Assembly: GCF_004571135.1 (NCBI RefSeq)
Contig: NZ_SPSB01000006.1
Location: 29,758-93,757, forward strand
Direction of reading: 5' to 3'
Length of the DNA: 64,000 bases
Source of the DNA: Algoriphagus kandeliae
GTDB taxonomy: Bacteria > Bacteroidota > Bacteroidia > Cytophagales > Cyclobacteriaceae
Shown here: piece after piece, positions 8,560 to 18,057 of the stretch
Position numbering within the stretch: position 1 is the stretch's first letter
How the letters are laid out: every line of letters starts with the position of its first letter
Notes under the pieces: model-generated
What the model saw: the letters and a program-made list of their open reading frames with translations, nothing else
Databases searched by the model: none
Told to the model about the DNA's origin: nothing
Made by a program: the position numbers and the translations under genes

Positions 8560-10956
8560 TTAACTTCCGCACATTTCGCAGTCATCCGGATTGTCCAATG
8601 AACAAGCGATGGCTGCTTGCTTGTCTTTAAGTTCTTGAGCTGTAGGTGCTTCAGCTTCTTCTTTGTCCACCAAGGCACTCTTGTCCAAGGTGAATTTAAT
8701 TGCTGAAGCAGCTGCTTGAGAGCGTAGGTAATACATGCCAGTTTTAAGACCTTTTTTCCAAGCGTAGAAGTGCATGGATGTCAATTTTCCAAAGTTTGGA
8801 TCTTGCAAGAAGACGTTCATACTTTGAGATTGACAGATATAAGCTCCTCGGTCAGCTGCCATATCGATGATGACTTTCTGAGAAATCTCCCATACAGTTT
8901 TGTATAGGTCCTTGATGTTTTGAGGAACATTTGGAATATTTTGTACAGATCCATTTGCTGCAATCAATCTGTTTCTCATCGTATCATCCCAAAGGCCCAA
9001 GCTGATCAAATCTCTCATCAAGTGCTTGTTCACGACGATAAATTCACCGGAAAGCGTTCTTCTTGTGTAAATATTGGAAGTGTATGGCTCGAAGCACTCA
9101 TTATTTCCAAGGATTTGAGAAGTAGAAGCTGTCGGCATAGGAGCTACCAAGAGAGAGTTACGCAAACCGAACTTCTTCACTTTCTCTTTCAAATCTGACC
9201 AATTCCATCTTCCGGACTTTGGAGTTACTCCCCACATATCAAACTGGAGGATTCCTTGGGAAGCTGGAGATCCTTCATAAGTTTCATAGGTACCTTCGAT
9301 TTTAGCCAATTCCATGGAAGTTTCTACAGCTGCATAGTAGATGGTTTCAAAGATATCCTCGTTAAGACCTTTTGCCTCAGGAGAATCAAATGGCATTCGA
9401 AGCATCAAGAAGGCATCTGCAAGTCCTTGAACACCCAAACCAATTGGTCTGTGTCGGAAGTTGGAGCGACGCGCTTCTTCTACCGGATAGTAGTTGACAT
9501 CAATTACCTTGTTCAGGTTACGAGTTGCGACCTTGGTGATTTCATAAAGTTTTTGATGGTCGAAATAGCTTTTGCCATCAGGTCCTGTTGTAACGAATTT
9601 TGGAAGGGCGATAGATGCCAAATTACAAACCGCTACTTCATCAGGAGAAGTGTACTCGATGATTTCAGTACAAAGGTTGGATGACTTAATGGTACCCAAG
9701 TTTTTCTGGTTGGATTTACCATTTGCTGCATCCTTATAAAGCATGTAAGGGGTACCTGTTTCGATTTGAGATTCTAAGACTTCAAACCAAAGTTCCTGAG
9801 CTTTGATTGTCTCTCTAGCTCTGCCCTCACGCTCATACTTTTCATACAATCTTTCGAATTCTTCTCCGTGGCAATCTGACAAGCCAGGAGCTTCATTAGG
9901 ACAGAATAGGGACCAATTCTCGTTAGACTCGACGCGCTTCATAAATAAATCCGGAACCCAAAGCGCATAGAACAAATCACGGGCACGCATTTCTTCCTTA
10001 CCATGATTTCTCTTAAGCTCCAAGAAATCCTTAATATCAGCATGCCAAGGTTCCAAGTAGATAGCGAAAGATCCTTTTCGCTTTCCTCCGCCTTGATCCA
10101 CGTAACGCGCTGTCATGTCGAAGTTACGGAGCATAGGTACAATGCCATTTGACACTCCGTTAGTGCCTTTGATGTAGGAGCCTTTTGCCCGTACGTGATG
10201 GATAGAAAGACCAATACCCCCCGCAGACTGGGAAATTTTAGCACACTGCTTCAGCGTATCGTAAATTCCGTCTATGCTGTCTTCTTTCATGGTAAGTAGG
10301 AAGCAAGAAGACAATTGAGGTTTTGGAGTACCTGCATTAAAGAGGGTAGGAGTCGCGTGTGTAAACCACTTCTCAGACAGTAAATTGTAAGTCTCAATTG
10401 CTGCATCAATGTCCTCCTTGTGGATTCCGACAGATACCCGCATCAACATATGTTGCGGACGCTCAACCACTTTCCCGTCCAATTTTATAAGGTAACTTCT
10501 TTCTAAAGTTTTAAACCCAAAATAATCGTATCCGAAATCTCGCTTGTAATCGATTGCGGCGTCAAGACGCGCAGCATTTTTCTTTATAACTCCATACACT
10601 TCTGTATCCAAAAGCTGTGCATTTTCACCTGTTTTTGGATTTACATAAGTGTAAAGCCGCTTCATCGTATTGGAGAAAGACTGGCTAGTAGTTTTATGTA
10701 AGTTGGAAATCGCAATGCGGGCTGCAAGAATGGCATAATCAGGATGTTTGACTGTGAGTGACGCACAAACCTCAGCGGCTAGATTATCCAGCTCGGAGGT
10801 GGTTACTCCATCATACAATCCATCAATTACTTTCTTTGCAACTTCGATTGGTTGGATAAACTTCGGATCCAATCCATCGCAAAGGTTTTCAATTCGTGCT
10901 GTGATTTTGTCGAATCTTACCGATTCGCGTCTTCCATCTCTTTTTATTACTAGCAT
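8560..10956 (-). CDS. nrdA: Ribonucleoside-diphosphate reductase, alpha subunit (class Ia)
   Basis: The 798-aa catalytic subunit reduces ribonucleoside diphosphates to deoxyribonucleotides in the cytosol, with the NrdB radical subunit. Residues about 1-90 form an ATP-cone (K-R-D-G-R, allosteric activity site). Active-site cysteines are visible: Cys218 (S-S-C-F-L), Cys429 (N-L-C-T-E, thiyl radical) and Cys444 (V-C-N-L-A). The mobile C-terminal redox pair is Cys793/Cys796. The Y-Y-L-R-S-Q-A motif near the C-terminus carries the radical relay. It lies 39 bp downstream of nrdB on the same strand and shares its terminator, so the two form an operon. Confidence 0.97.
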   Translation of the reverse strand: MLVIKRDGRRESVRFDKITARIENLCDGLDPKFIQPIEVAKKVIDGLYDGVTTSELDNLAAEVCASLTVKHPDYAILAARIAISNLHKTTSQSFSNTMKRLYTYVNPKTGENAQLLDTEVYGVIKKNAARLDAAIDYKRDFGYDYFGFKTLERSYLIKLDGKVVERPQHMLMRVSVGIHKEDIDAAIETYNLLSEKWFTHATPTLFNAGTPKPQLSSCFLLTMKEDSIDGIYDTLKQCAKISQSAGGIGLSIHHVRAKGSYIKGTNGVSNGIVPMLRNFDMTARYVDQGGGKRKGSFAIYLEPWHADIKDFLELKRNHGKEEMRARDLFYALWVPDLFMKRVESNENWSLFCPNEAPGLSDCHGEEFERLYEKYEREGRARETIKAQELWFEVLESQIETGTPYMLYKDAANGKSNQKNLGTIKSSNLCTEIIEYTSPDEVAVCNLASIALPKFVTTGPDGKSYFDHQKLYEITKVATRNLNKVIDVNYYPVEEARRSNFRHRPIGLGVQGLADAFLMLRMPFDSPEAKGLNEDIFETIYYAAVETSMELAKIEGTYETYEGSPASQGILQFDMWGVTPKSGRWNWSDLKEKVKKFGLRNSLLVAPMPTASTSQILGNNECFEPYTSNIYTRRTLSGEFIVVNKHLMRDLISLGLWDDTMRNRLIAANGSVQNIPNVPQNIKDLYKTVWEISQKVIIDMAADRGAYICQSQSMNVFLQDPNFGKLTSMHFYAWKKGLKTGMYYLRSQAAASAIKFTLDKSALVDKEEAEAPTAQELKDKQAAIACSLDNPDDCEMCGS

Positions 10957-10995
10957 AGTCGGATAAGGTTAAAGTGGTTGGGTTGAAAATTGATA

Positions 10996-11976
10996 TTAAA
11001 AGTCTTCTCCAAGAGAGAATCGTGGGGAATCTGATGCTTCGGTGGTTTTCATTACACCTGCCTTTTGGTAGTCACCAACTCGCTTCTCAAAGAAGTTGGT
11101 CTTTCCTTGTAGGGAGATCATATCCATGAAATCAAATGGGTTGGTGCTGTTCCAAATTTTTTCACAGCCAAGCTCAACCAATAGTCGGTCGGCCACAAAC
11201 TCAATATATTGACACATCAAGTCAGCGTTCATTCCGATAAGACGAACGGGCAAGGCATCGGTAACAAATTCTTTTTCGATTTCTACCGCGTCCAGAATGA
11301 TTTCTCGTACTGTTTCTTTTGGAAGCGGGTTAACCACGTGCTTCGTGTAGAGGTGACAAGCAAAGTCGCAGTGAAGTCCTTCATCTCGTGAGATCAATTC
11401 ATTTGAGAAAGTAAGTCCAGGCATCAATCCCCGCTTCTTCAACCAGAAGATAGAGCAGAAGGAACCTGAGAAGAAAATACCTTCTACAGCCGCGAATGCA
11501 ATTAGTCTTTCTTGGAAGCTGCCATTGTCAATCCATCGAAGTGCCCACTCAGCTTTTTTCTTCACGCAGTCGATGTGCTCGATTGCATTCAATAAGCGGT
11601 CCCGCTCTACCGGATCCTTTATATAAGTGTCAATCAACAAGCTGTACGTTTCAGAGTGGATATTCTCCATTGCAATCTGGAAGCCATAGAAAAACTTAGC
11701 TTCTGTATATTGTACTTCAGCTACGAAATGCTCTGCAAGATTTTCATTAACGATTCCATCACTTGCTGCAAAGAATGCTAATACGTGGGATATAAAGTGA
11801 CGTTCACCATCATTGAGATTTTTCCAGTCAGTCAAATCTTGTCCCAAATCGATTTCTTCTGCAGTCCAAAAGCTAGCCTCAGCCTTTTTATAAAATTGCC
11901 AAATGTCAGGGTGCTGGATAGGGAATAAAACAAAGCGATTTTTGTTCTCTACTAAAATGGGTTCCTCTTGCATCAT
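10996..11976 (-). CDS. nrdB: Ribonucleoside-diphosphate reductase, beta subunit
   Basis: A 326-aa di-iron tyrosyl-radical subunit of class I ribonucleotide reductase. The frame stays open upstream to 12123, but conserved sequence begins at the tandem ATGs at 11976/11973; the upstream stretch is low-complexity and unlike the family. The sequence is of the eukaryote-like R2 type: [20 protein letters not shown] with the probable radical Tyr97, and E-N-I-H-S-E supplying iron ligands. A putative -7 box CATATTTG lies on the minus strand at 12073-12080, giving a leader of about 90 nt. First gene of the nrdBA operon. Confidence 0.94.
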   Translation of the reverse strand: MMQEEPILVENKNRFVLFPIQHPDIWQFYKKAEASFWTAEEIDLGQDLTDWKNLNDGERHFISHVLAFFAASDGIVNENLAEHFVAEVQYTEAKFFYGFQIAMENIHSETYSLLIDTYIKDPVERDRLLNAIEHIDCVKKKAEWALRWIDNGSFQERLIAFAAVEGIFFSGSFCSIFWLKKRGLMPGLTFSNELISRDEGLHCDFACHLYTKHVVNPLPKETVREIILDAVEIEKEFVTDALPVRLIGMNADLMCQYIEFVADRLLVELGCEKIWNSTNPFDFMDMISLQGKTNFFEKRVGDYQKAGVMKTTEASDSPRFSLGEDF

Positions 11977-12579
11977 TCTCTCGTTTTTATTTTTGGTAGA
12001 AATTATTTTCGGCTTAATAGATTGACTTATTGCTGGGGATAGAAAAGGCTGCCTTTTCAGAACAGCCTTGAACAAATATGTAAACCAAAAATCAGAAATA
12101 AAACCCCTAAAGAGCTGCTTCAAGTAAGATTTTGAATTAAGTTCAAAAAATATATAAATCTCAATAATTCAATTAATTATAGATCTTTAAATCATGTAAA
12201 AGTTTAAAAAAATACGCCATTTTAAGCCCTTGAAAGTTTTTTCAATTTTTTTCAAAAAATTTTTTTTAACTCAGTTCAAGCTAAAATTTGAACTCTGGTC
12301 AAAAACTATGATTGCCCTTGATATGGGTTTAAATGATTGGAAATCAGCTATTAAAAGGATTTTATCGAATTTTAGAGACTTTTTTTGAGGTAGGTTTTGG
12401 TTTTTAAATTAAGATGTTTTAAACAATTTTAAGCATTCATTCCTTATCTACTCGAGGAGAGGAAATGAGAGTGTTAATTTTTTAAGCTTTAAATAGTTCG
12501 ATTTTTAAAGGATGTTTTTTTGTTCAATAAGAGTTGCCTATATTTGCACTCCGATTTTCTCAAAGAATCAATTTATAAC
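11977..12579. promoter_or_regulatory. AT-rich regulatory gap between nrdB and rplU with repeated GTTCAA half-sites
   Basis: About 600 bp with no convincing gene. It holds the nrdB leader (including a small hairpin, GGCTG/CAGCC on the minus strand near 12050-12067), long A/T homopolymer tracts around 12230-12270, and the rplU promoter. The hexamer GTTCAA or its complement TTGAAC occurs at 12068 (touching the putative nrdB -7 box), 12141, 12274, 12288 and 12522. The pair at 12273-12279/12288-12294 forms a 7-bp inverted repeat with an 8-nt spacer, and 12130-12136/12142-12148 forms TTTTGAA/TTCAAAA with a 5-nt spacer. No canonical NrdR box was found. Confidence 0.55.
12539..12546 (+). promoter_or_regulatory. 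-7 box of the rplU-rpmA promoter
   Basis: Perfect TATATTTG followed by CACTCCGATTTT. The nearest upstream TTG (12520-12522) is only 16 nt away, shorter than usual, so the -33 assignment is uncertain. It belongs to the extended-motif promoter class described in the findings. Confidence 0.75.
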
Positions 12580-12891
12580 ATGTACGCAATTGTAAACATC
12601 GCTGGTAAGCAGTTCAAAGTAACTAAAGATCAGTCTATCTACGCTCCTAAATTGAACGTAGAAGCTGGCGCTTCCGTGGAATTTGACCAAGTACTATTGG
12701 CAGAAGCTGATGGGAATGTGTCAGTTGGTGCACCATTAGTAGCAGGTGCAAAGGTATCTGGCAAAGTGCTAGATCATGTAAAAGGTGATAAAGTGATTGT
12801 CTTCAAGAAGAAGCGAAGAAAAGGCTACAAGAAGAAGAATGGTCACAGACAAGACTTCACTAAATTGTTGATCGAAAATATTACACTATAA
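12580..12891 (+). CDS. rplU: 50S ribosomal protein L21
   Basis: A 103-aa L21, a large-subunit protein that binds 23S rRNA next to L20. The start [12 protein letters not shown] is the canonical N-terminus, so the upstream in-frame TTG at 12520 is rejected. A basic C-terminal stretch ([14 protein letters not shown]) is the rRNA-binding motif. Length equals the family norm. rpmA follows 34 bp downstream, the near-universal rplU-rpmA order. It is transcribed from the TATATTTG promoter. Confidence 0.98.
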   Translation: MYAIVNIAGKQFKVTKDQSIYAPKLNVEAGASVEFDQVLLAEADGNVSVGAPLVAGAKVSGKVLDHVKGDKVIVFKKKRRKGYKKKNGHRQDFTKLLIENITL

Positions 12892-12925
12892 GTTTTCTCC
12901 AAGAAAACCATAAACGTATAAAACC

Positions 12926-13186
12926 ATGGCACACAAAAAAGGTGTAGGTAGTTCCAAAAACGGTAGAGAGTCCCATTCCAAACGATTGGGCGTTAAGAAA
13001 TTTGGTGGTGAGCAAGTGATTGCTGGTAACATCATCGTAAGACAAAGAGGTACTAAGCATCATCCGGGAAACAATGTAGGTCTAGGGAAAGATCATACTT
13101 TGTTCGCCTTGACTGACGGTGTTGTTTCCTTCAGAAAAAAACCTGATGGGAAATCCGTAGTCAGCGTTGTTCCTGCTGAAGCTTAA
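12926..13186 (+). CDS. rpmA: 50S ribosomal protein L27
   Basis: An 86-aa L27, a protein near the peptidyl-transferase centre. The N-terminus [14 protein letters not shown] is canonical and shows no cleavable N-terminal extension of the Firmicutes type. The central motif [12 protein letters not shown] is present. Second gene of the rplU-rpmA operon, closed by a strong terminator. Confidence 0.98.
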   Translation: MAHKKGVGSSKNGRESHSKRLGVKKFGGEQVIAGNIIVRQRGTKHHPGNNVGLGKDHTLFALTDGVVSFRKKPDGKSVVSVVPAEA

Positions 13187-13207
13187 GGTTAATCGAACGT
13201 ACTCAAG

Positions 13208-13240
13208 AGCCCCGTCTGTTTTCAGACGGGGCTTTTTTTT
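13208..13240 (+). terminator. Terminator of rplU-rpmA
   Basis: Perfect 11-bp stem AGCCCCGTCTG/CAGACGGGGCT (13208-13218 and 13223-13233) with loop TTTT, followed by a T-run. Confidence 0.95.
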
Positions 13241-13337
13241 GCCAAGCATTTTTTCGACCATTGATCATTTTTTTGTTAGGCATTCTATTTACATCAGCTA
13301 ATTTTTTATCTTCAACAAACCACCAAATAAAAACCTT

Positions 13338-16300
13338 ATGAGAAGAAGAAATAATTGGGTGATATGGGTTTTTGGGATATTGACTTTATGGCTCTCTCCC
13401 AACTCATACTCTCAGGAAATTGCAGACCCCGAGGTATACAAGGCGCTGGAATGGCGTCTCGTTGGACCTTTTAGGGGTGGTCGATCTGATGCTGTTACAG
13501 GTGTGGCAGGCTCAGATCATACCTATTATTTTGGAAGCACCGGAGGAGGTGTTTGGAAGACAGTTGATTCAGGAAAAACTTGGAAGTCTGTCTCGGATGG
13601 ATATTTCGGAGGCTCCATTGGATCAGTTGCTGTTGCTCAAAGTGACACCAGTGTAGTTTATGCTGGCGGAGGCGAGAAAACAGTCCGAGGTAATGTCTCT
13701 TTTGGATATGGTATTTGGAGAAGTTCCGATGCCGGAAAATCTTGGGAGCGTGCAGGTTTGGATAAATCCCGCTTTGTAGCAAGACTACGGATTCACCCAG
13801 AAAACCCAGATGTGGTTTATGCCGCCGTATTGGGAGATATTTTTAAGCCCGATCCAACTCGTGGTGTTTATAAAACGACTGACGGCGGAAAGAATTGGGA
13901 ACAGGTTCTTTTTGTAAGTGATGTAGCAGGAGCGGTTGATTTGATTTTGGATCCGAATAATCCGGATGTGGTTTATGCCACTACTTGGGAAATCAAGCGT
14001 ACACCTTATTCTCTAGAAAGTGGAGGTCCTGGCTCGAAGATGTTTAAATCTACAGATGGAGGAAAGACTTGGGAAGATTTGACTACTAAGGAAGGCTTTC
14101 CGGAGGGAATCCTAGGAATTATGGGGATTTCGGTTTCTCCTTTGAATTCCAATCGACTTTATGCAATCATCGAAAATGAAAATGGAGGAGTTTATGTATC
14201 TATGGACGCTGGAGAATCCTGGAGTCGAACCAATGAGGACAGAAGCTTGCGTCAGCGTGCTTGGTACTATTCCAGAATTTACGCTGATCCACAGGATGAA
14301 GAAACAGTCTATGTGCTCAATGTGAGTTACCATAAATCAACTGATGGTGGAAAGACCTTCAAAGGAGCCAATGCTCCTCATGGAGATCACCATGATCTTT
14401 GGATAGATCCAAACAACAATCAACGAATGGCTATTGCTGATGACGGAGGTGCCCAAATATCTGAGGATGGAGGAGCTTCTTGGTCTACTTATATGAATCA
14501 GCCAACTTCTCAGTTTTACAGAGTCACTACAGATAATTCCTTCCCTTACAGAATTTATGGGGCTCAGCAGGATAACTCCACCGTTCGAATTCGTCATCGG
14601 ATTGACGGGCGTGGAGGAATTACCGAAGAGCATTGGGAGCCTACAGCAGGGGGAGAATCAGGTTGGATTGCACCAGATCCTGACAATAACGATATCGTGT
14701 ATGGTGGGTCTTATGGAGGTTATTTGACTCGAGTAGATCATGAAAATGGTATTTCTCGCTCAGTAAATGTTTGGCCGGATAATCCAATGGGTCATGGAGC
14801 CGAAGACATGAAGTATCGATTCCAATGGAATTTCCCGATTTTCTTCTCTCCTCATGATTCTGACCTTCTGTACACCACAAGTAATAGATTCCATCGCTCA
14901 AGAGATGAAGGACAAAGTTGGGAGGTCTTTTCACCTGATTTGACCAGAAATGATGCAAGTAAGCTGGGTCCATCTGGTGGACCTATTACCAAGGACAATA
15001 CTTCCGTAGAATATTATGCAACGATTTTCACTGCAGCAGAATCGCCTGTTAAGCAAGGAGTAATTTGGGCTGGGTCGGATGATGGTTTGGTTCATGTAAC
15101 CATCGATAATGGAGCAACTTGGCAAAATGTAACTCCTTCGGATATGCCGGAATGGCTTCAAATCAATAGTATCGAGGCAAGTCCTTATGATCCTGCAGAA
15201 GCGTATTTTGCTGCAACCGGATACAAGACAGGAAACTATGAACCGTATCTGTATAAGACTAAGGATTATGGAAAAACCTGGACCAAGATTACTTCCGGAA
15301 TCGATCCTGAGCATTTTACCCGGGTAATTCGTGCTGACCCTGTTATGCGTGGAATGCTCTATGCCGGAACTGAAACAGGCATGTATTATTCCAAAGATGA
15401 CGGGGCAAGTTGGCATTCATTGCAGATGAATCTTCCCATTGTTCCGATCACGGATTTGACAATAAAGGAAAATAACCTGATCGCAGCCACCCAAGGACGA
15501 GCATTCTGGATTATTGACGATTTGACTGTCTTGCATCAAGCAGAACCTGGAATTGAAAATAAAGCTTTGCATTTGTTCAAGCCGCAGGATTCTTACCGAA
15601 TTGATGGAATGAGCAGAAAGTCTACTACAGCCGGTACCAATCGTGCTGGTGGAGTTTTGGTTTATTACTTTATAAAAGAGAAGCCTCAGGACGAATTGAA
15701 AATCGAATTCTTAGATAATAAGGATAATGTATTGCGCACCTTCTCGACCAAAGGCTATAATGGCGATACCTTGAAAGTGAAGACAGGAAGTAATGAGTTC
15801 AACTGGAACCTGAGAGTAGAAGATGCTGAAGGGTTTGACGGTTTGATTATGTGGGCTGCAAACTTGAGAGGTCCAAAAGTGGTACCAGGAGATTACAAAG
15901 TTCGAATGACTTTGGACGGTCAGGCTCAAGAGCAAATGTTCAAAGTTCTAGCAGATCCACGTTATCCAAGTACTCAAGAAGATCTGGAGAAACAGTTTGA
16001 GTTCTTGATGAAGGTAAATCGAAAACTGACTGAAACACATCAGACGATAAAGTTGATTCGACAATATCGAGCTGAATTAGACAGCATGGAAAATAAGCCA
16101 GCGAATCTGGAGGAAATCCAAGCTGAAATGAAGTCTATTGAAGAAACTCTTTATCAGACAAAAAACAGAAGTAACCAGGATCCACTCAATTTCCCTATCA
16201 GATTGAATAATAAGTTGGCACACCTTAATTCCATTGCTGGAAATGGAGATTTCAAACCAACGGATCAGGCTGAGGAAGTTCGTATGGAACTGACCGAACA

Positions 16301-16403
16301 AATAGATGTACAATTGGCAAAATTCAAGCGCCTCGAGCAGGAGGAGATTTCGAAGATCCTCAATATCGATGAGCTGAGGACCAAATTGGATATCAAAAAA
16401 TAA
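13338..16403 (+). CDS. Secreted sortilin/VPS10-like protein with Asp-box (BNR) repeats
   Basis: A 1021-aa protein with a signal peptide of about 26 residues ending S-Y-S-Q. Residues about 35-740 are built from Asp-box repeats of the form S-x-D-x-G-x-[ST]-W. At least ten are visible, such as T-V-D-S-G-K-T-W and S-S-D-A-G-K-S-W, indicating one or two large beta-propellers of the sialidase/VPS10 type. A C-terminal part (about 760-1020) has a beta-sandwich-like segment, then a Glu/Lys-rich helical region. Genomes often label such proteins glycosyl hydrolase, but I see no catalytic residues supporting that. A role in binding or processing extracellular polymers is plausible. It is monocistronic with its own terminator. 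Confidence 0.85.
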   Translation: MRRRNNWVIWVFGILTLWLSPNSYSQEIADPEVYKALEWRLVGPFRGGRSDAVTGVAGSDHTYYFGSTGGGVWKTVDSGKTWKSVSDGYFGGSIGSVAVAQSDTSVVYAGGGEKTVRGNVSFGYGIWRSSDAGKSWERAGLDKSRFVARLRIHPENPDVVYAAVLGDIFKPDPTRGVYKTTDGGKNWEQVLFVSDVAGAVDLILDPNNPDVVYATTWEIKRTPYSLESGGPGSKMFKSTDGGKTWEDLTTKEGFPEGILGIMGISVSPLNSNRLYAIIENENGGVYVSMDAGESWSRTNEDRSLRQRAWYYSRIYADPQDEETVYVLNVSYHKSTDGGKTFKGANAPHGDHHDLWIDPNNNQRMAIADDGGAQISEDGGASWSTYMNQPTSQFYRVTTDNSFPYRIYGAQQDNSTVRIRHRIDGRGGITEEHWEPTAGGESGWIAPDPDNNDIVYGGSYGGYLTRVDHENGISRSVNVWPDNPMGHGAEDMKYRFQWNFPIFFSPHDSDLLYTTSNRFHRSRDEGQSWEVFSPDLTRNDASKLGPSGGPITKDNTSVEYYATIFTAAESPVKQGVIWAGSDDGLVHVTIDNGATWQNVTPSDMPEWLQINSIEASPYDPAEAYFAATGYKTGNYEPYLYKTKDYGKTWTKITSGIDPEHFTRVIRADPVMRGMLYAGTETGMYYSKDDGASWHSLQMNLPIVPITDLTIKENNLIAATQGRAFWIIDDLTVLHQAEPGIENKALHLFKPQDSYRIDGMSRKSTTAGTNRAGGVLVYYFIKEKPQDELKIEFLDNKDNVLRTFSTKGYNGDTLKVKTGSNEFNWNLRVEDAEGFDGLIMWAANLRGPKVVPGDYKVRMTLDGQAQEQMFKVLADPRYPSTQEDLEKQFEFLMKVNRKLTETHQTIKLIRQYRAELDSMENKPANLEEIQAEMKSIEETLYQTKNRSNQDPLNFPIRLNNKLAHLNSIAGNGDFKPTDQAEEVRMELTEQIDVQLAKFKRLEQEEISKILNIDELRTKLDIKK

Positions 16404-16410
16404 AACCAAC

Positions 16411-16439
16411 CTCCCGGAGAAATCCGGGAGTTTTTTTTT
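16411..16439 (+). terminator. Terminator of the Asp-box protein gene
   Basis: Perfect 8-bp stem CTCCCGGA/TCCGGGAG (16411-16418 and 16423-16430), GAAA tetraloop, then nine T. Confidence 0.93.
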
Positions 16440-17067
16440 AGAAAATTCTAAAACTCTTGATTTGCTCTATGAAGTCTAATGCACTGGAAGGAGAAATAAT
16501 CAGGATGAAAATTATTCCAAACAAGGCTCCAAAAAGGTGAGCGTCATGATTGATTCCGTCGCTATCCTGTTTCCCTTTGGTGTAGGAATAAATCAGGAAT
16601 AAAGCCCCAAGTATAAATCCTGGCAAACAAAAAATTCCAAACAAGCAGATATCGGCAAGAGGCAAAATAATAATGCTTGCAAAAACGGTTGCTGCTGTGC
16701 CTCCTGATGCTCCCAAAGCCCGATAATAGGCATGATCCTGATGCTTAAAATAAGTTGGAATATCGGCTATGATAATTCCTGACAAGTAAAAAAGAACAAA
16801 TACAATTCCTCTAGTAGTTGATCCGAACTTATAAGCTAAGAATTGCTCGACCACTCCTCCAAAGAAATAAAAGGTGAACATGTTAAAGAGGAGGTGGATA
16901 TAATCCTTGTGAATAAATCCAGATAGGAGAAAACGATCCCATTGATTTCTTCTTTTTATAAGGTAGGGAGTAAACATCCAGCGTTCTACCAAAGAGGGAT
17001 TATTGAAAGCTAAGAAACTACTGATCGCCGTGAGGATGATCAGAATGACCGTGATAGAAAGATTCAT
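16438..17067 (-). CDS. Rhomboid-family intramembrane serine protease
   Basis: A 209-aa polytopic membrane protein with about six hydrophobic segments. Rhomboid hallmarks are present: H-x-x-x-N in Y-I-H-L-L-F-N (Asn62, oxyanion), G-A-S-G with catalytic Ser121, and catalytic His177 in H-D-A-H-L-F-G. The family cleaves transmembrane substrates within the lipid bilayer; the substrate here is unknown. It lies 3 bp downstream of the polyprenyl synthase gene on the same strand, so it is probably the last gene of the rnr operon. Confidence 0.9.
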   Translation of the reverse strand: MNLSITVILIILTAISSFLAFNNPSLVERWMFTPYLIKRRNQWDRFLLSGFIHKDYIHLLFNMFTFYFFGGVVEQFLAYKFGSTTRGIVFVLFYLSGIIIADIPTYFKHQDHAYYRALGASGGTAATVFASIIILPLADICLFGIFCLPGFILGALFLIYSYTKGKQDSDGINHDAHLFGALFGIIFILIISPSSALDFIEQIKSFRIF

Positions 17068-17070
17068 GGT

Positions 17071-18057
17071 TTATTTTTCTCGATGAACCAAAGCTTGGGT
17101 TATTTCATACAAGCTCTGATAATAGGGTTCATTGACTTTTTGGATTTCTTCCAATTGTGAAAATCCGGTGCTGAAAAACTCGTTCATCTTGTCCTCAGCA
17201 AGCTTCTTGACGCCTATCTTTTCATACAAGCTCTTGACTGCCTGTACTTTTTCATGAGGATCAAACTCTTCCATTTGTAGCCAATGATTTAATGTTTTGG
17301 CATCCTCTCCTTGAGCCAATTCTAAAGCTTTAATCAATAAGAAAGTCTTCTTGTTGGAAATGATATCTCCACCTACTTGCTTTCCGAATTTTGCCTGATC
17401 TGCGAAAACATCCAAAAGATCATCTTTCAGCTGAAAGCCCACTCCAATACTGACACCAAAGTCATAAAGTCGTTCCTGATCTTCTTTGGAAGCATTTCCA
17501 AGTAAGGCCCCAAGTTTCAGGGCAAATCCTAATAAAACCGCAGTCTTCAAGCGAATCATTTCCAGATATTCTCCTTCTGTGACATGATCTCTAGTTTCGA
17601 AATTCATGTCTAGTTGCTGCCCTTCGCATACCTCTGCTGCAGTCTGATTAAATGCTTGAATTATTTCTCCTAATTGCTCGGCCGGACTCGGGAGAAAAAG
17701 CTCGTAAGCTTTTACCAGCATTACATCACCTGATAGTATGGCCACATTGGGATTCCATTTTTCATGGACAGTTTCCTTTCCTCTCCGGAGAGGAGCTTGG
17801 TCCATGATATCATCATGCATCAAGGTGAAGTTGTGAAAAACTTCCACTGCTGCCGCTTGGCTTAGGATTTTCTCAGGATCATTCTGATAGAGCCCATAGG
17901 AGAGCAAGCTCAACAGGGGTCTGATTCGCTTTCCTCCTAATTTTAAAATGTAGCGGATGGGATCGTAAAGTTCATCTGGCTTTTGGCCGAATGGGTAGGT
18001 ACTCAGAAAGGATTCTAACTTATCTAGAAGTTCTGGAGCGAGTTGGTTTTTCGTCAT
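17071..18057 (-). CDS. Polyprenyl (isoprenyl) diphosphate synthase
   Basis: A 328-aa trans-isoprenyl diphosphate synthase that condenses isopentenyl diphosphate with an allylic primer in the cytosol. First aspartate-rich motif D-D-I-M-D (82-86) and second D-D-L-L-D (212-216) are intact, and G-K-R-I-R-P (42-47) binds diphosphate. The ATG at 18057 is preferred over an open frame to 18093. This start lies inside the 3' end of rnr, giving a 38-bp same-strand overlap in a different frame. Chain length (geranylgeranyl, or longer for the menaquinone side chain) is not certain. Confidence 0.9.
   Translation of the reverse strand: MTKNQLAPELLDKLESFLSTYPFGQKPDELYDPIRYILKLGGKRIRPLLSLLSYGLYQNDPEKILSQAAAVEVFHNFTLMHDDIMDQAPLRRGKETVHEKWNPNVAILSGDVMLVKAYELFLPSPAEQLGEIIQAFNQTAAEVCEGQQLDMNFETRDHVTEGEYLEMIRLKTAVLLGFALKLGALLGNASKEDQERLYDFGVSIGVGFQLKDDLLDVFADQAKFGKQVGGDIISNKKTFLLIKALELAQGEDAKTLNHWLQMEEFDPHEKVQAVKSLYEKIGVKKLAEDKMNEFFSTGFSQLEEIQKVNEPYYQSLYEITQALVHREK

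Noticed and set aside
11977..12123. N-terminal extension of nrdB as coding sequence
   Set aside because: It is AT-rich, unlike R2 proteins, and contains a putative promoter; the family start is the ATG at 11976/11973.
12520..12579. Upstream in-frame start for rplU giving 20 extra residues
   Set aside because: The extra residues span the promoter and are not conserved; the canonical L21 N-terminus is the ATG at 12580.
13338..16403. Label of glycosyl hydrolase for the Asp-box protein
   Set aside because: Asp-boxes are structural; no sialidase catalytic Arg triad or acid residue was identified.
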